A stretch of DNA of 64,000 nt from Porphyra umbilicalis (taxonomy: Eukaryota > Rhodophyta > Bangiophyceae > Bangiales > Bangiaceae): positions 1-64,000 of the forward strand of contig KV919149.1 in assembly GCA_002049455.2 (NCBI GenBank). Reading direction: 5' to 3'. Shown one piece after another: positions 41,260-51,905 of this stretch. How positions within the stretch are numbered: the first letter of the stretch is position 1; each line of letters begins with the position of its first letter. Below the pieces are notes generated by a model. The model worked only from the letters and a program-made list of their open reading frames with translations. It was not told where the DNA came from and did no database searches. The position numbers were made by a program, and so were the translations under genes.

Positions 41260-44200
41260 TTTTCGTTCGTGTTATCTCACCCAGGTGTCCGACTCGGTCG
41301 AGACTACCACCGTTTGACAGCTGAAGACCTGCTGCGTCCTACCTCAGTCAGGCCTCGTTTGAGTACGGGTCTATCGGGATGCCTTCTGTGGGTGCCAGCT
41401 ACCAACCGGAGTTTGCATACCTGAAGTGCTGCACCAAAAATATTCCCGCTTCCTTCTCGCTCACTGCCATGAAAGAGCCGCAAGCAGCATGCAGGCAAAC
41501 CATGGGTGAGAACTGATGTGCTCCCATCTGGGCGCCCATCTCGAGCACCATGCTGACGGCCTCGTCGAGTAGGGAGCGCCTGCTCTCCCGACAGTCATCA
41601 GTGGCCAACGCCCGCCGCCGCGGAGGTGCATTACCCCTTTGCTGCTCAGCCGCCAGCTTCTTACACTACGATGGAAGAGCTATACAAAGAGGTGTAGGCA
41701 CAAAGGCTGAACAAGGTCTTGAGTACTTATGCACGGCTTTCAATGAGGCACATGCACACAGTAATACGTTTCCCAGGCGGCGCGGCCGGCATCCGAGCGA
41801 GCGGTGCGTCAGGCCCGCAGCACAAGCCGCCAGTCGGCTCCGTAGCCATCCTGCAGCGCGTCGCGGTTCTGTCACTGAGGTACTGTCCATAAGAATTGGC
41901 TATCAATCCGACTGCGCTTCAGCCAGGGTAGTGGCCGCGTGAGCGGCGGCGGCAGCGGCGCGGCGTGCTGGCATGTGCCCGCTGCTCCTATGTGCCGCCG
42001 TAGCGGTACAAAACCATCGTCTGGGCCGGGTTGCACTTAATGCTTATGCGGGTGCCGCCGCCCGTAAACGCCATGCAGCCGACCGCTTCCACGTCCACCG
42101 CCTGCCATCTCCGCCATGATCGCTAATTTCGTGGCGATGGCAGATTCCCCATCTTTGGTATATCCAACGGCGCGCGCAGGACATAGCGGGTGGCCATGAT
42201 CCTGCCGTGAAACCACAGATGGGCCCAGTGGATACATGTCCACCGACCGTCAGAGCAGCGGGTGGCGCCTTCTTGGCGGCCAAAGAGCATTGGATGCCGC
42301 TGCAGTCTCGTGGGCAATCCGATACCATTCATAATGTTTGCTGAATGGTGTCGGCGCACTCGCTGTCGCTAGAATACTGCATCGCGACCTGTGAGCCAAT
42401 ATGCATGTGTCATCCCCAAGTTCTGGGGAGATGGCCGTTGCCACCGGCGTTGCCGTCTTGATTTGGTGCCAGAAGAATTCGACAGTCGTGCTGCAGAACA
42501 GGCATATAGAATTAAAAAGAGTAACCCCCGCGCGATACAACACCTGCAGCACCTCTTCAATATTTTTCTCGCGCTCTGCCTCTACCTTAGATTACACAGC
42601 CACATCTTGGACGTGCAATATCACAACGCTGTCTCCCCGCACGCAAGCAGAGATATCGGATTTGTGGACAAGTGCACGAGAGCGCAGCACACACCAGGGT
42701 GCCACACTATGGGTACACACATGCGCGTTCCTTCTGTGATACCACCTCCCTTCCGTCGCGCATGGTGATCCGGACCCAACCTCCACTTCCACGCTTCTTC
42801 CCACGGCTGCAGTCGGATTCGGCGGCGGCCGCTGACGCTGTCCGCCAAGCCGACCGCCCGCCCCTTTAACAACCGGTCCGCCGGCCCATATGGGCCGGGC
42901 TTTCACTTGCGTGCTGGAAGTTTACGTTTCTTCCACACAATGCTCCGAAGCTGTGCTCACGCACGAGAATACGAGGCAAGTGCGCGCAAACTTCGTTCTT
43001 CGAGGTCATTACGTTTCAGTTAGCGCTGGTCAGAGTGCTTCTTGCAATTTTCTGTTTCCTTTTTTGTCTGCGACACCATTCATCTCGATAGGCTACAGCA
43101 CTCGACCAAGAGTAGGACAAGCTGCATAATTAATTTTTCCTATTGGCGCACTAGCAGCAGAGCCAGTTCTCTACGGAGTGCAATGAAAGAATGAATAGAA
43201 CACGATCGGGTAGTCATCAGACACGACATGCCCCTGATAAACCTGTGACTTGTACATACCTTACTGAGGCGCGATGGCAATCACCAACGTAGCCTCATGC
43301 GTCGGGACGCCTCGCAGCCCCCACACCCGATTGACGCAGTTCAATACACATCTTACTCGGAGCCTTTTCTGACTGACACAGCGTATCCGCAATTTGTCAC
43401 AGTGCTCTGTAAAACCGCTGCGGAGCTGCACACTCGCTTGATCACCCGGCCGCCCGTGAGGCAAAGGCAAATGTCGTACCGCAGCGCTGACCGGACAGTG
43501 CTGCGGACTCTCACAGCGCTGGACGACCCGAGTTCTCTAATGGCTTTTGGCGCTCCTGACGACGTTCACAGACAGAATAGTGTCAAGCGGCATGCGAGAG
43601 ACGGAAGTTCGGGGAGCACTCAAGGGCTGCGCAGCAGCTCATTTCGTCAGTACCGTCACGGGCCGCTGCGCCTTCTGCTGCACACGAAACTGGAGTCTTC
43701 TTCGCGCCCCCAACCTTCTATTCTGGGTGGATGAAGGAGATGCATATTTGGCTATTTTAAAGAGGTCTGACCTGTAGGCCTGGTTTCTGGGAGCCGCAGG
43801 CGTGCTACCGCTGACTCAAGTACCTGGATGTAGCTGTGTGGTCCCGGTTGGCCGGCCCACACGATGTAGGCGGCCCCCCAGGGCGGTGAGCCGAGAAGGA
43901 GTGGCGAGGCGTCCACCCGACGGGCGACGTCTCAGCGGGGTGCCTTTGCGTGTCGCCGAGGGATTGCGCCTGGTGATAGGGGATCGAGACCAACGGGAGA
44001 TCTTCACTGACAGCGTTCCTCGAGCGGAATAGTAGGACGTTTCCGGTCCCGTTTGGGGACGGCGCGGCGAATGTGGCTGGAATTGAGGGGCCGGCAACGC
44101 AGCCGGCCATGTCCCTGCCAGTAGAATCAACTGTCCTTCGAAACTTTTATCTCCGAGCGCAGAGTGCTGATGACATGCGCGTCTTCAGGGCTGTGGGGCG

Positions 44201-45900
44201 GTCAAAAAAACACCTGCGCTGCTTATTTGTGGTACGGTCATTGGGGTAGGGTGATGGGTGCTCCGTGGCTGGGACCTCCTGAGGAAGAAAAGCCGCGACA
44301 CTGGGGTGCATGCCGGCGGCCGTGTGAGGTGGCGGCACGGGTTTTTCTTGAGGTGGGACGGTTGGTGGACGCATCAGAGAGACGGGAGATATCGATGAAG
44401 GTCCTCAGCGACGTGGAGGGGAAACAATGCACAACGACAGCTGAGGACAATGCCAGAGACGTCAACAGGGAAGACGCCAGGTTTGCTCTAGCGGTGTGGA
44501 GGAATACGGCGGCGGGGAGAGGAGGGCGGAAGCTGGGGATCACATGCGGGGTTGAAGTGATGACTGTGAAAAGGATGATGATGCTCAGAACAAGAGTTGA
44601 AGCTCGTGTGAGAAAACAACCAAGCAATATCTGACGTGCTCAGTAACGCAGCGGGTCATGCCTCCAAGAGGTCCCTGTCCTGCTCGAAAAAGGCGTTCTC
44701 AGCATGTGTCTGAATGACAGGTCGGCGTTCTTGCGCAGGAATTGTGAAATGTGCATGAAACCGTTGTGCGGAATATCATAGACCGGCAGCATTCGTCCTC
44801 CTGATGTCGGCATTGCTCCGCAACCTGCAGAATCGTCCGGTGAGGCATCATTCACATCGGCTTCGCCGAGAGCATAGGCTCTGCAGGATCTTCTCGTCGC
44901 ACCCAATGCAAATGCGCACCCTATCCCCACAGCCACTCGACGTCGTGCCTTCCAAGCCGATGTGGCGTCCATTTTCTCTGTTATCATTATGTTGTCGTTG
45001 CTTCCATGACAGTAAGCCCGCATGTTTCTTTCGCAGCGCGGAGAGCGTTGTATAGTGCTTCCCAGAACCAACAGACACCCAGGAGCATGTCTGGAGCACG
45101 AAAACGCACTCTGATTGGCTAAGAAGGTGATTTCATGTGTTGGTGCGTGCCACCCTTCGTGGGACTCGCAATAACGATGATGTAATACCAAGCCTGTCCA
45201 GAATAGGCCTCGAATGGCCTCGAGCCTGATTGCAAGACAATCAAAGCAAGCAGAGAAACAAGAAAACAGTCAGGAATCGCATCTGCACGTTTTCCTATAT
45301 TTATTCGTCAACCACCCGAGGACGGATGGACCCCGATATCAAAGAAAAGCGCCATGCCGCAAAGTGGTCATGCTTGCGCGATGGCCTCAGCTTCCAAAGT
45401 GATCAACACGGAGCAGCTGTCGTTTGACAGACTTCGATTTGATTGGTTCGCAGACCTGTGCGGCCTGGGTTCGCGACACGGGACTCACCCAATCGGCAGA
45501 CCGTCTGTGCGCGCCTGCCGCGGCACTGATCTTAAAGATCTGTGGCCCCTGGCCACCCCTTGTGCCCCCCCCCGCTGCAGCGGCAGGTCAGAAGTCAAAA
45601 AAAATGCCTCATCGGCTATACTGGCGCTCCCCCCCCCAGGCTACCCACCTGCTCGCCACCTTGCCCGCCTCCCCCTCCGCCTCCCGCTCCCCCAGTTCCC
45701 CCATCTCCATCATCGCCCCCCCAGAGGCCGCATCCCTTGCTTTTCCCGGGCATCCCCGCCCTCCTGGCCCTCCGCCTCGTCCGCCGTCCTCTCGCCGCCT
45801 CTTCTGCCGCCTCCCCCGCCGCCTACCCCGCCTCCTCCCCCGCCGCCTCCCCCGCCGCCTTTCTAGCCCCCCCTCCTGCCTGCCCCCCCCATTACCTTCG
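41260..45900. other. No gene recognised
   Basis: Mixed-composition DNA with many short open frames on both strands (for example 41550-41942, 43297-43734, 44164-44634 plus; 44640-45191 minus), none with a domain I can name. The part at 45.55-45.9 kb is a C-rich CCGCC repeat. No inverted-end element or RNA gene is recognised. Confidence 0.35.
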
Positions 45901-45944
45901 ATGTTGTGGGGGTCTCCCGGGTGACGTGGGTTCTCCTACACACC

Positions 45945-46298
45945 ATGCCGGGCATTGTGCGTCCGGAGCACGAGAGATTGGGGGGGGACGGCTCGAGGGT
46001 GGCCGCCGTGCGCACGTATGCCATGGCATCCCGCGCGGTGGCCACCCGCGAGGAGTGGCAGAAGGCAACCAAGGCCCTTGTGGACCTGAGCTGCGCGGAG
46101 TGGCGCGAGATGGGGAAAAAGTCTCAGAAGTTGGCATGGACCGTTATCGGGTCCGGGTGCTTCCTCCCCCCTCCCGGGCCTCCAGCAGAACCGCCGTGGA
46201 CGCCCCACACCGACCCGAGCGTCGGGGGCGGCGCGGTCCGCGTCCCGGCGGACGCCGCGGCAGCTGCGGCGGTCTCGCCGCGGCATGCTGCCCGATGA
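45945..46298 (+). CDS. Unidentified ORF, possibly first exon of the Ala-rich protein to its right
   Basis: From the Met at 45945 the first ~65 codons have balanced composition (RVAAVRTYAMASRAVATREE, then WQKATKALVDLSCAEWREMG and KKSQKLAW), with a helical, charged look. After that the frame becomes Pro/Ala-rich and ends as the next frame (from 46285) opens. An acceptor-like CAG near 46264 would allow splicing into it. No domain is recognised. Confidence 0.3.
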   Translation: MPGIVRPEHERLGGDGSRVAAVRTYAMASRAVATREEWQKATKALVDLSCAEWREMGKKSQKLAWTVIGSGCFLPPPGPPAEPPWTPHTDPSVGGGAVRVPADAAAAAAVSPRHAAR

Positions 46299-47157
46299 CG
46301 CTGCAGCCGACCGCGCCGCCGCCCACATCGATGCGGCGGTGCGAGACGGCGCAGCGGCCGGGACGCTGACGACGGGGATGGCGGCGGTCGTGGCAGACAC
46401 GACCGCCGCCTTCCTGCGCAGTGTGCTTGCCTTCGGGGAGAGCGGTGGTGGCGGCGCTGCCACGTCGATGGCGGCGCGCGACGACGGACGCGGCGCCTCC
46501 GGGACGGCGTCGGCGGCGGCACCGCCCCCCACCTGCGGGAAGGCAAGCGGCGGCGACCTGCTGCCGCCAGCCGCTCTGGCGGCTGGGGCGGAGGCCTCTG
46601 AGCCGCCCGTGGCCGGTCGGGGCGGCGGTAGCGGCGCGGCCCCGTCGGCGGCGGCGCGCGACGATGGACGCGGCGCCGCCGGGACGGCGTCGGCGGCGGC
46701 ACCGATCCCCCCCTGCGGGGGGGCAAGCGGCGGCGACCTGCTGCAGCACGCCGCTTTGGCGGCAGTACCGGTTGCTGCCCGGCTGCCTCTGTCCTGTGAG
46801 GGGGTAGGTGGCGATGGGGTTCCGACGGGCGTGGCAGCATCGACTGCGCCACCCCTGTGCGCGGAGCGGAGCGGCAGCGGCGAGACGGCTGTAGTGGAGT
46901 TGGCGGCACCTCGGCAGCGCTTGCGCGCTGGCCGGGGTAGCGGCCGCGGTGCGGCTGCCGTACACCCGGAGCATCGCATACACGCGGGGGGGGTGGCGGC
47001 CGCGGCGCGTCGGCGACGGAGACGACTACTCGCTCGCCCGCGTCTGAGCGGGCTAGCGGCGGCGCCGCCTCGGCAGCCGCCCCTTCGACAAGGGCGGGTG
47101 GCAGCCCGCCACGGGCGCCCTTCATTCATACAGAGGCGCAGGCTGCCGCGCGCGTGA
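46285..47157 (+). CDS. Ala/Gly-rich hypothetical protein with internal repeat
   Basis: A 290-codon frame beginning MLPDDAAADRAAAHIDAAV, with mixed-composition helices for ~50 residues (ADTTAAFLRSVLAFGES). Two copies of a ~55-residue unit follow (DDGRGA-GTASAAAP ... GGDLL), then an Arg-rich tail. The opposite strand is open as well. It could be the continuation of the short frame at 45945. No domain is recognised and the role is unknown. Confidence 0.3.
   Translation: MLPDDAAADRAAAHIDAAVRDGAAAGTLTTGMAAVVADTTAAFLRSVLAFGESGGGGAATSMAARDDGRGASGTASAAAPPPTCGKASGGDLLPPAALAAGAEASEPPVAGRGGGSGAAPSAAARDDGRGAAGTASAAAPIPPCGGASGGDLLQHAALAAVPVAARLPLSCEGVGGDGVPTGVAASTAPPLCAERSGSGETAVVELAAPRQRLRAGRGSGRGAAAVHPEHRIHAGGVAAAARRRRRRLLARPRLSGLAAAPPRQPPLRQGRVAARHGRPSFIQRRRLPRA
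46446..46790. repeat. Two tandem copies of a ~175-bp GC-rich unit
   Basis: The block GCGCGCGACGA(C/T)GGACGCGGCG ... GGGACGGCGTCGGCGGCGGCACCG ... GCAAGCGGCGGCGACCTGCTGC occurs twice, about 178 bases apart, in the same orientation. Differences are scattered single bases, and the reading frame is preserved between copies. Confidence 0.75.
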
Positions 47158-47932
47158 CCGCGCGGGCGGCGCGCGAGGCCGCCGCCGCCGCCACGGCGAG
47201 ACCGCCGTCCGGCCCGTCGCGCGGGCGCGCCCAAGCGCGTGCCCGCGGTGGCCGCGTAGCCGCCTCATTTATTGTGGCCGGCCCGCGGGCGGTCGCCAGG
47301 CGACACGGGCGCGGCACGTCGGCGGAAGCGCCCCCGCCGCCAGCGCCGCCCGGGGAGCGTCGTGCCAGCCGCGGCGCGCCATCCATCTCGGGTGGTGGCG
47401 CGCCGCGCGCCTGAGATGCGCGGCCGCCGCTGTGCGCACCGGCGCGGCACGCGGCGCCCACGCGTGTACCTCAGCGGAGAGGTGGGAACAGGGGGGGGAT
47501 TCCCGGGCTAATGCCGGGGTGCTGACACACGCGGCGATCGCCGCGGCGGATGGCGCGGCGGGCGGCGCGCCCGATACTCCTTTATTGTACTCTTTGGTCA
47601 ACTTTTATCTTTCTCTTGTTTTCTCAGTCTAGTTTTAAGAAAGCTGCAATGGCGCCCGCGCCATCGTAATCGCAGCCGCCGCCATCACTGCCGCCGTCTC
47701 CACGCGGAGGCGCCCCCCCCCGAGGCGGACGAGCATCCCCCCCACTCACACGAAGTCGCCCACCTCGGGTGGGGTGAACCCCCCCTCGGGCTCGACGAGG
47801 AGCATCCCCCCCCGGTCTCGCACACACCCCCACAGATTATCTAACAGCACCGCCGTGCGCCGCCGCTTGGGGGTGGCGGCTAGGATACCCGTCAACGATG
47901 CCGCCCTGCCGCCGCCGCCGCCGCCGCCGCTG

Positions 47933-47964
<32 letters not shown>

Positions 47965-47981
47965 GCCGCCGCGCAGGCCAC
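47158..47981. other. GC-rich stretch without a recognised gene
   Basis: Plus-strand frames end around 47632 in a pyrimidine-rich TTATCTTTCTCTTG run. On the minus strand, 47746-47950 encodes a poly-Gly block and then GILAATPKRRRTAVLLDNLW and PEGGFTPPEVGDF, which may be the C-terminal part of the lipase-like gene to the right. Nothing else is recognisable. Confidence 0.3.
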
Positions 47982-48815
47982 TCAACTCGGCGGCCGCGGC
48001 CGCCGCCGCCGCGCCACCGCCCCCCCACCGCCCCCCTCTTCCGTGGCGACGGCGGCTGCCTGGAGGATGGCCAAATCAACGGCCGCCAGCCCCACGAGCG
48101 CCCCACCCAACGAGTGCTTCGTAATCATCCACGGGAGGTCCGGCCGCGCCCCGCGGCCACGTATTGGGCGACGACCTCGGCCCGCACCGCCCGGTAGGCA
48201 GCGCCAAAGCCCGCGTGCACGCGCGCCGCCGCCCACAGCAAGGGCCGCTCCGCCGCCGCTGCCGCCGCGTCGGGGTCCGCAACTGCCGCCGCGGCGGGCG
48301 GCGGCGACTCTGCGTCGCCGCCGTCACTGCCTCCGCCGTTGGCGGCGACCACGCGCGCGGCGACGGCGGCCAACGCCGCCCCCGCGTCGGCGCCCTCGTG
48401 GCGGTCCTCCAACTCGATGCCGAGCGCGAGCGTGTCAGTTGCCGCGTGGAAGATGCGGGTGACGGAGAGCATGTGTTCGGGCGCGCGCAACGCGGCGTGC
48501 GGCCAACGGTAGAGACTCGGCGGCGGTGGCAGGTCCCAGGCAGACCACGAGACGTGAAGGCCGCGGGCGGCAGTCGTCACCACAAATGTGCCGCGGCGGA
48601 GGTGGAGGAGCCGCCGGGGGGGGGGGGGGGGGGGGAGTCGCCCCCCGCGTGTGTGTGGCAGCGGCGCAGCCGGCGTCTTCATAGGCAGACGACCACGCGT
48701 CGTCACTGTCGTCGGCCGCCGCATCAACCGCCAACGCGAACTGTCGCACGGGTGCACACAGAATCAACGAAGGAGCAAGGCGAAGAGCTTCGGTCAAATC
48801 CTGTTGATGGAACAT
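47982..48815 (-). CDS. Class-3 (alpha/beta-hydrolase) lipase-like gene, read in more than one frame
   Basis: A probable start is the Met at 48815: MFHQQDLTEALRLAPSLILC, then ALAVDAAADDSDDAWSSAYE. After a Pro/Gly block with a G20-plus homopolymer comes PSRLVVCLGPATAAESL, like the family's IVVxxRGTxSxxD strand. In a second frame: VTRIFHAATDTLALGIELED and ARVHAGFGAAYRAVRAEVVA. In a third frame from ~48140: DLPWMITKHSLGGALVGLAA. The order 'GF..AY..V...' then 'HSLGGALA.LAA.DL' is diagnostic of Lipase_3, which hydrolyses acylglycerols with the Ser of GHSLGG as nucleophile. Here the Gly before His reads Lys. The catalytic Asp and His were not located; they may lie near 47.75-47.95 kb. The frame changes sit at G/C-rich runs, so introns, indels in the assembly, or decay are all possible. 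Confidence 0.5.
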
Positions 48816-48839
48816 CGCGAAAAATAAAACATAGAACCG

Positions 48840-49758
48840 TCCCACGCGTAGCACACGGCACTCAACGACACTCGCATATTCCCCCCCGCTCCACCTCGCT
48901 GACTCTCCTCCCACCACCTCGTTCGGCCCCCGGGGGAAGAACGACCCCCTGGCCCACTCCGCGGTTGCCACCCGGTCACCGCGCCGCGTCACATATCGTC
49001 GTTGGCGGCGGGGACAGCGTGCCTGGCGGCGGCCGCAGGCACCGACAAAAGCCGGCACCGCATATGCATAACGGACGCCGCCGCCTCCACCGCCGCCACC
49101 ACTGCCGTCGTCGCCGCGACAATGACAACGTTGCCCGCAACCGCCGTCCGCGTGGTCCCCGGTACCCCCCCCCCCCCCCGTCACGAAGCCGGCGGCGGTC
49201 CCACCGCCGCCATCGATCACCGCGCGGCGACGGGGCGGCGGCAGCGGCGGCGCTCCGGTACTGCCGCCGCCGCCCGAGACGTGTGGCGTTCGCGAGGGAG
49301 GCAGCGGCGGCGACGGAAAAGCAGGAGTGGCCGGCCACGCCCGGCGCTCCATCGCCGGGCGACACGTCCAAGCGTCGCCGCCACAACCCGCGCCGCTCCC
49401 GCGAGCACCGCCGTCGTACCGACTGTAGCCCTGCCGGCAGCGGCCACGCCGTCTTCGCCCCTCGACTAAGCCCGCGCCACCGGCCGACGCCAAGACGCGT
49501 CCGCCACAGCGCCCATACCGACCGCCCGCTCGAGTACCGACGTTGCCGTCGCCGGCCCACCCCCGTCCCCGCCTCCCCCACGCCGTGCCCGCACCAACCA
49601 CCGACGCTGTGGGTGCGTCCTTGCTGCCACCCAAACGCCTCACCGCGGTCGCCGCCGCCGCCGAGGCGGCGGCTTTGTCGCACACCGCCACCGCCTGCAT
49701 CTGCGTTGTCGTGGGGCCCCCCCTCGCCGCGCAGGCGGTGGCGGTCATATGACCGCCA
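48840..49758. other. GC-rich low-complexity stretch, no gene recognised
   Basis: CCG/CGG-repeat DNA with open frames on both strands of Arg/Ala/Pro composition. No frame contains a recognisable domain. The first ~60 bases next to the lipase-like start are A/T-richer and could be its promoter side, but no defined element is visible. Confidence 0.35.
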
Positions 49759-50805
49759 TTGATGGGGGCGCGGCGGTGTGAAGCGGCTCAGCAGTCGGAC
49801 GGGGGGCACCACAGCGCTCCTCCTCGGCCGCCGCCTCCTCCACCGCAGCCTCCGTGGCCGCCGCCGCGAGTCGCGCCGCGTCGCCGTCGAGGGGCCGCGT
49901 GCAGCAGAAGCCCCCCCCCCCCCCCCCCCCCCGCGCCTCACCCCGTCGGCCCATTCGTGGCGCTTCGTGCTGCCTGGCTGGCAGCGCGCCGAATAGCAGC
50001 GACGGTCGCCAATGCGGCGGTCCTTCCAACGGCTCCTGCCGCAGATGCGGCAGCCGCAGTTGTCGCCGGCGCGCGGACATTGGCCGACGTGGGCGTCCCA
50101 GCGGCGGTTGCCGCCACCGATACGACGACCAGGGCACCGGGGCAGGAGGGTACGTCAGCTGCATCTGCGAGGCCAGCAGTGGCGAATAAAGCGGCGGTGG
50201 CGAGGAAGTTGCAAGGCGCCGCGCTTGGGGCCACAGCCACAGTAGCCGCCGTCGCGGTCAGCGGCGGCCGAGTGGTGCCAGTGTCGTCAGCAAGCACTGC
50301 AACAGCAGCCACGGCAGCGGTGTCCGCCAAGCTCGCCTCAGGAGCAGCGACACGGTGGGAGGCCGCAGCCAGCGCGGCCGCGACATGCGGCTCCAGCTCG
50401 GCACCGGTGGCTGACGTCGCAACTGTATGCGACGTGCAGGGAAGTGGCGACCGAGCTGAGGGACGGCTGTGGCCGTTCTCAGCGCCTCGAGACGGTTCGG
50501 ATGGTATATTGCTTTCTTCCCAACTTTGGCCGATCCCGTCGATGTCAAGCGGGGTGATCAACTGTGTGAAACAGCGTCTCAGCCATCTACTCAGCCGGAT
50601 AAAGTCGATTGGCCAATGGGCAGTTGACCCAGACCCCTTCATGACTTTGACCACATCGGCCAAACTGGGGAAGACAGCAATACAGTTGACAAACCGGACG
50701 ACGCGCTTTTCCGCTGCGCAAATTGTTGTGGGCGATATCGCCCTTTCCGGCGTCATCATGGCCTGGATCGTCGGGAAAGTGGGGCGCATACAAGACGTAT
50801 ACTAA
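49759..50805 (+). CDS. Unidentified ORF, Ala-rich with a mixed C-terminal segment
   Basis: A 348-codon frame: Pro/Arg-rich start, a long Ala/Val/Thr region, and a ~110-residue end of ordinary composition (NCVKQRLSHLLSRIKSIGQW, then MTLTTSAKLGKTAIQLTNR and AAQIVVGDIALSGVIMAWIV) that could include a membrane-like helix. The minus strand is open over nearly the same span (49938-50789) with an equally plausible product, so even the coding strand is uncertain. No domain is recognised. Confidence 0.25.
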   Translation: MMGARRCEAAQQSDGGHHSAPPRPPPPPPQPPWPPPRVAPRRRRGAACSRSPPPPPPPAPHPVGPFVALRAAWLAARRIAATVANAAVLPTAPAADAAAAVVAGARTLADVGVPAAVAATDTTTRAPGQEGTSAASARPAVANKAAVARKLQGAALGATATVAAVAVSGGRVVPVSSASTATAATAAVSAKLASGAATRWEAAASAAATCGSSSAPVADVATVCDVQGSGDRAEGRLWPFSAPRDGSDGILLSSQLWPIPSMSSGVINCVKQRLSHLLSRIKSIGQWAVDPDPFMTLTTSAKLGKTAIQLTNRTTRFSAAQIVVGDIALSGVIMAWIVGKVGRIQDVY

Positions 50806-50894
50806 GACGCGTACTAGGCTAAATTTCATGTACTGCAGGCCCGATTGCCTTACTGGCATCAATTCGGAGCGGCGGCCGTGGGGGGAGGGCCGAA

Positions 50895-51025
50895 CGCACG
50901 TCATCTGGGGGGGGGGGGGTCCAGAACGTGGGCTACAAGTCCCACGTGCTGGCCCCGTGGGGTGTACCAGGTAAATCGGGCCAGATTCGTGGGCTTGTAG
51001 CCCCTGCTGAAGCAGGCTACAAGTG
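50895..51025. repeat. G-run with two hairpins carrying GGCTACAAG
   Basis: After a G13 run, CGTGGG / CCCACG pair around CTACAAGT (50927-50946). Further on CTTGTAGCC (50994-51002) pairs with GGCTACAAG (51015-51023), and its loop itself contains CTGCTGAAGCAG. The GGCTACAAG-like motif beside hairpins and G runs also occurs at ~18166-18235 and ~24945-24957. Confidence 0.65.
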
Positions 51026-51029
51026 ACGC

Positions 51030-51692
51030 GCACACAAGGAAATCGGGTGTGTCTTCGTCGTTTCGCAGCGTGCCAGGGCCGGTCAGGACGGTTTGTCACA
51101 CATCAATCTATGTCGGGCGTCCCCGGACTGCCAGAAGCCACCAGCGTTCAGCACGTATCAAAACGAGCAACGAAGGTGGATACCGGTCAAATTTCCGCTC
51201 GAAAAGATATCGTTGCCCAATCAGATACGTGCATACAGTTTGATGACACAGCATTGCTGTCGAGAGCTGACAGGGAGGCTATCGCTGTGTTCCATGGAAC
51301 GCATCACGTATGAGTCGTAAACGACAGCGCGCAGCTGCACACTGAGTCGAAAGAGGCTGGGCGGAACGCGCACAATGCGCCCTCTCGGTGCGTCTGAGAG
51401 GGTCGAAAAACAGTGCGCTCGCCTCATGAGAGCCACCGTGACCGCGAGGGCGGCGTCTCTGAGGCTTTGCCACAGGTCGTCGAGTCGGGTCGAGACCGAC
51501 GCCCTCGCCCACCCTTCTGGCGTCGTCCGACGCCACGCCGGCGTCGCCGTCGTTCGCCACCCCCTCGATCCGTCTCCAATCTGTCGCAGGCTCCTCGGTA
51601 CGTGCCGTGAGGCGAATGCTTCGTCGTGCAGCAGCTCAGAGTGATACAATTCAGTGGCGTGTTGTACCTGCGCAATTTGAGGGTGCCGGTGA
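51030..51692. other. No gene recognised
   Basis: Balanced composition and short frames on both strands without a domain. Nothing shared with other parts of the window was noticed. Confidence 0.35.
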
Positions 51693-51905
51693 GGGTCTCA
51701 CGGACGTACTGGGTTTTTGTGTCATTGTACTGACCCACGTCTCGCGTTTCCGTGTTCCTCGTCGATCTCTTTGCTTCTCGTGATTGGCTACGTGTGTGCG
51801 GGTCTCGCGGGCGTACTGAGGTTTTGTGTCATTGTACTGACGCGCGTCTCGCGCTTCCGTGTTGCTCGTCGATCTCTTTGCTTCTCGTGATTGGCTACGT
51901 GTTTA
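51693..51905. repeat. Tandem duplication of a 107-bp unit
   Basis: GGGTCTC...GGCTACGTGT is present twice head to tail (51693-51799 and 51800-51905), with roughly eight differences. Shared stretches include TTTTGTGTCATTGTACTGAC and TTTGCTTCTCGTGATTGGCT. No longer array is seen. Confidence 0.85.

Noticed and set aside
46000-47240. Minus-strand frames of 280-430 codons opposite the Ala/Gly-rich plus-strand ORF
   Set aside because: Arg/Pro/Ala repeats only. The tandem unit keeps a sensible composition on the plus strand, so the minus frames are treated as shadows.
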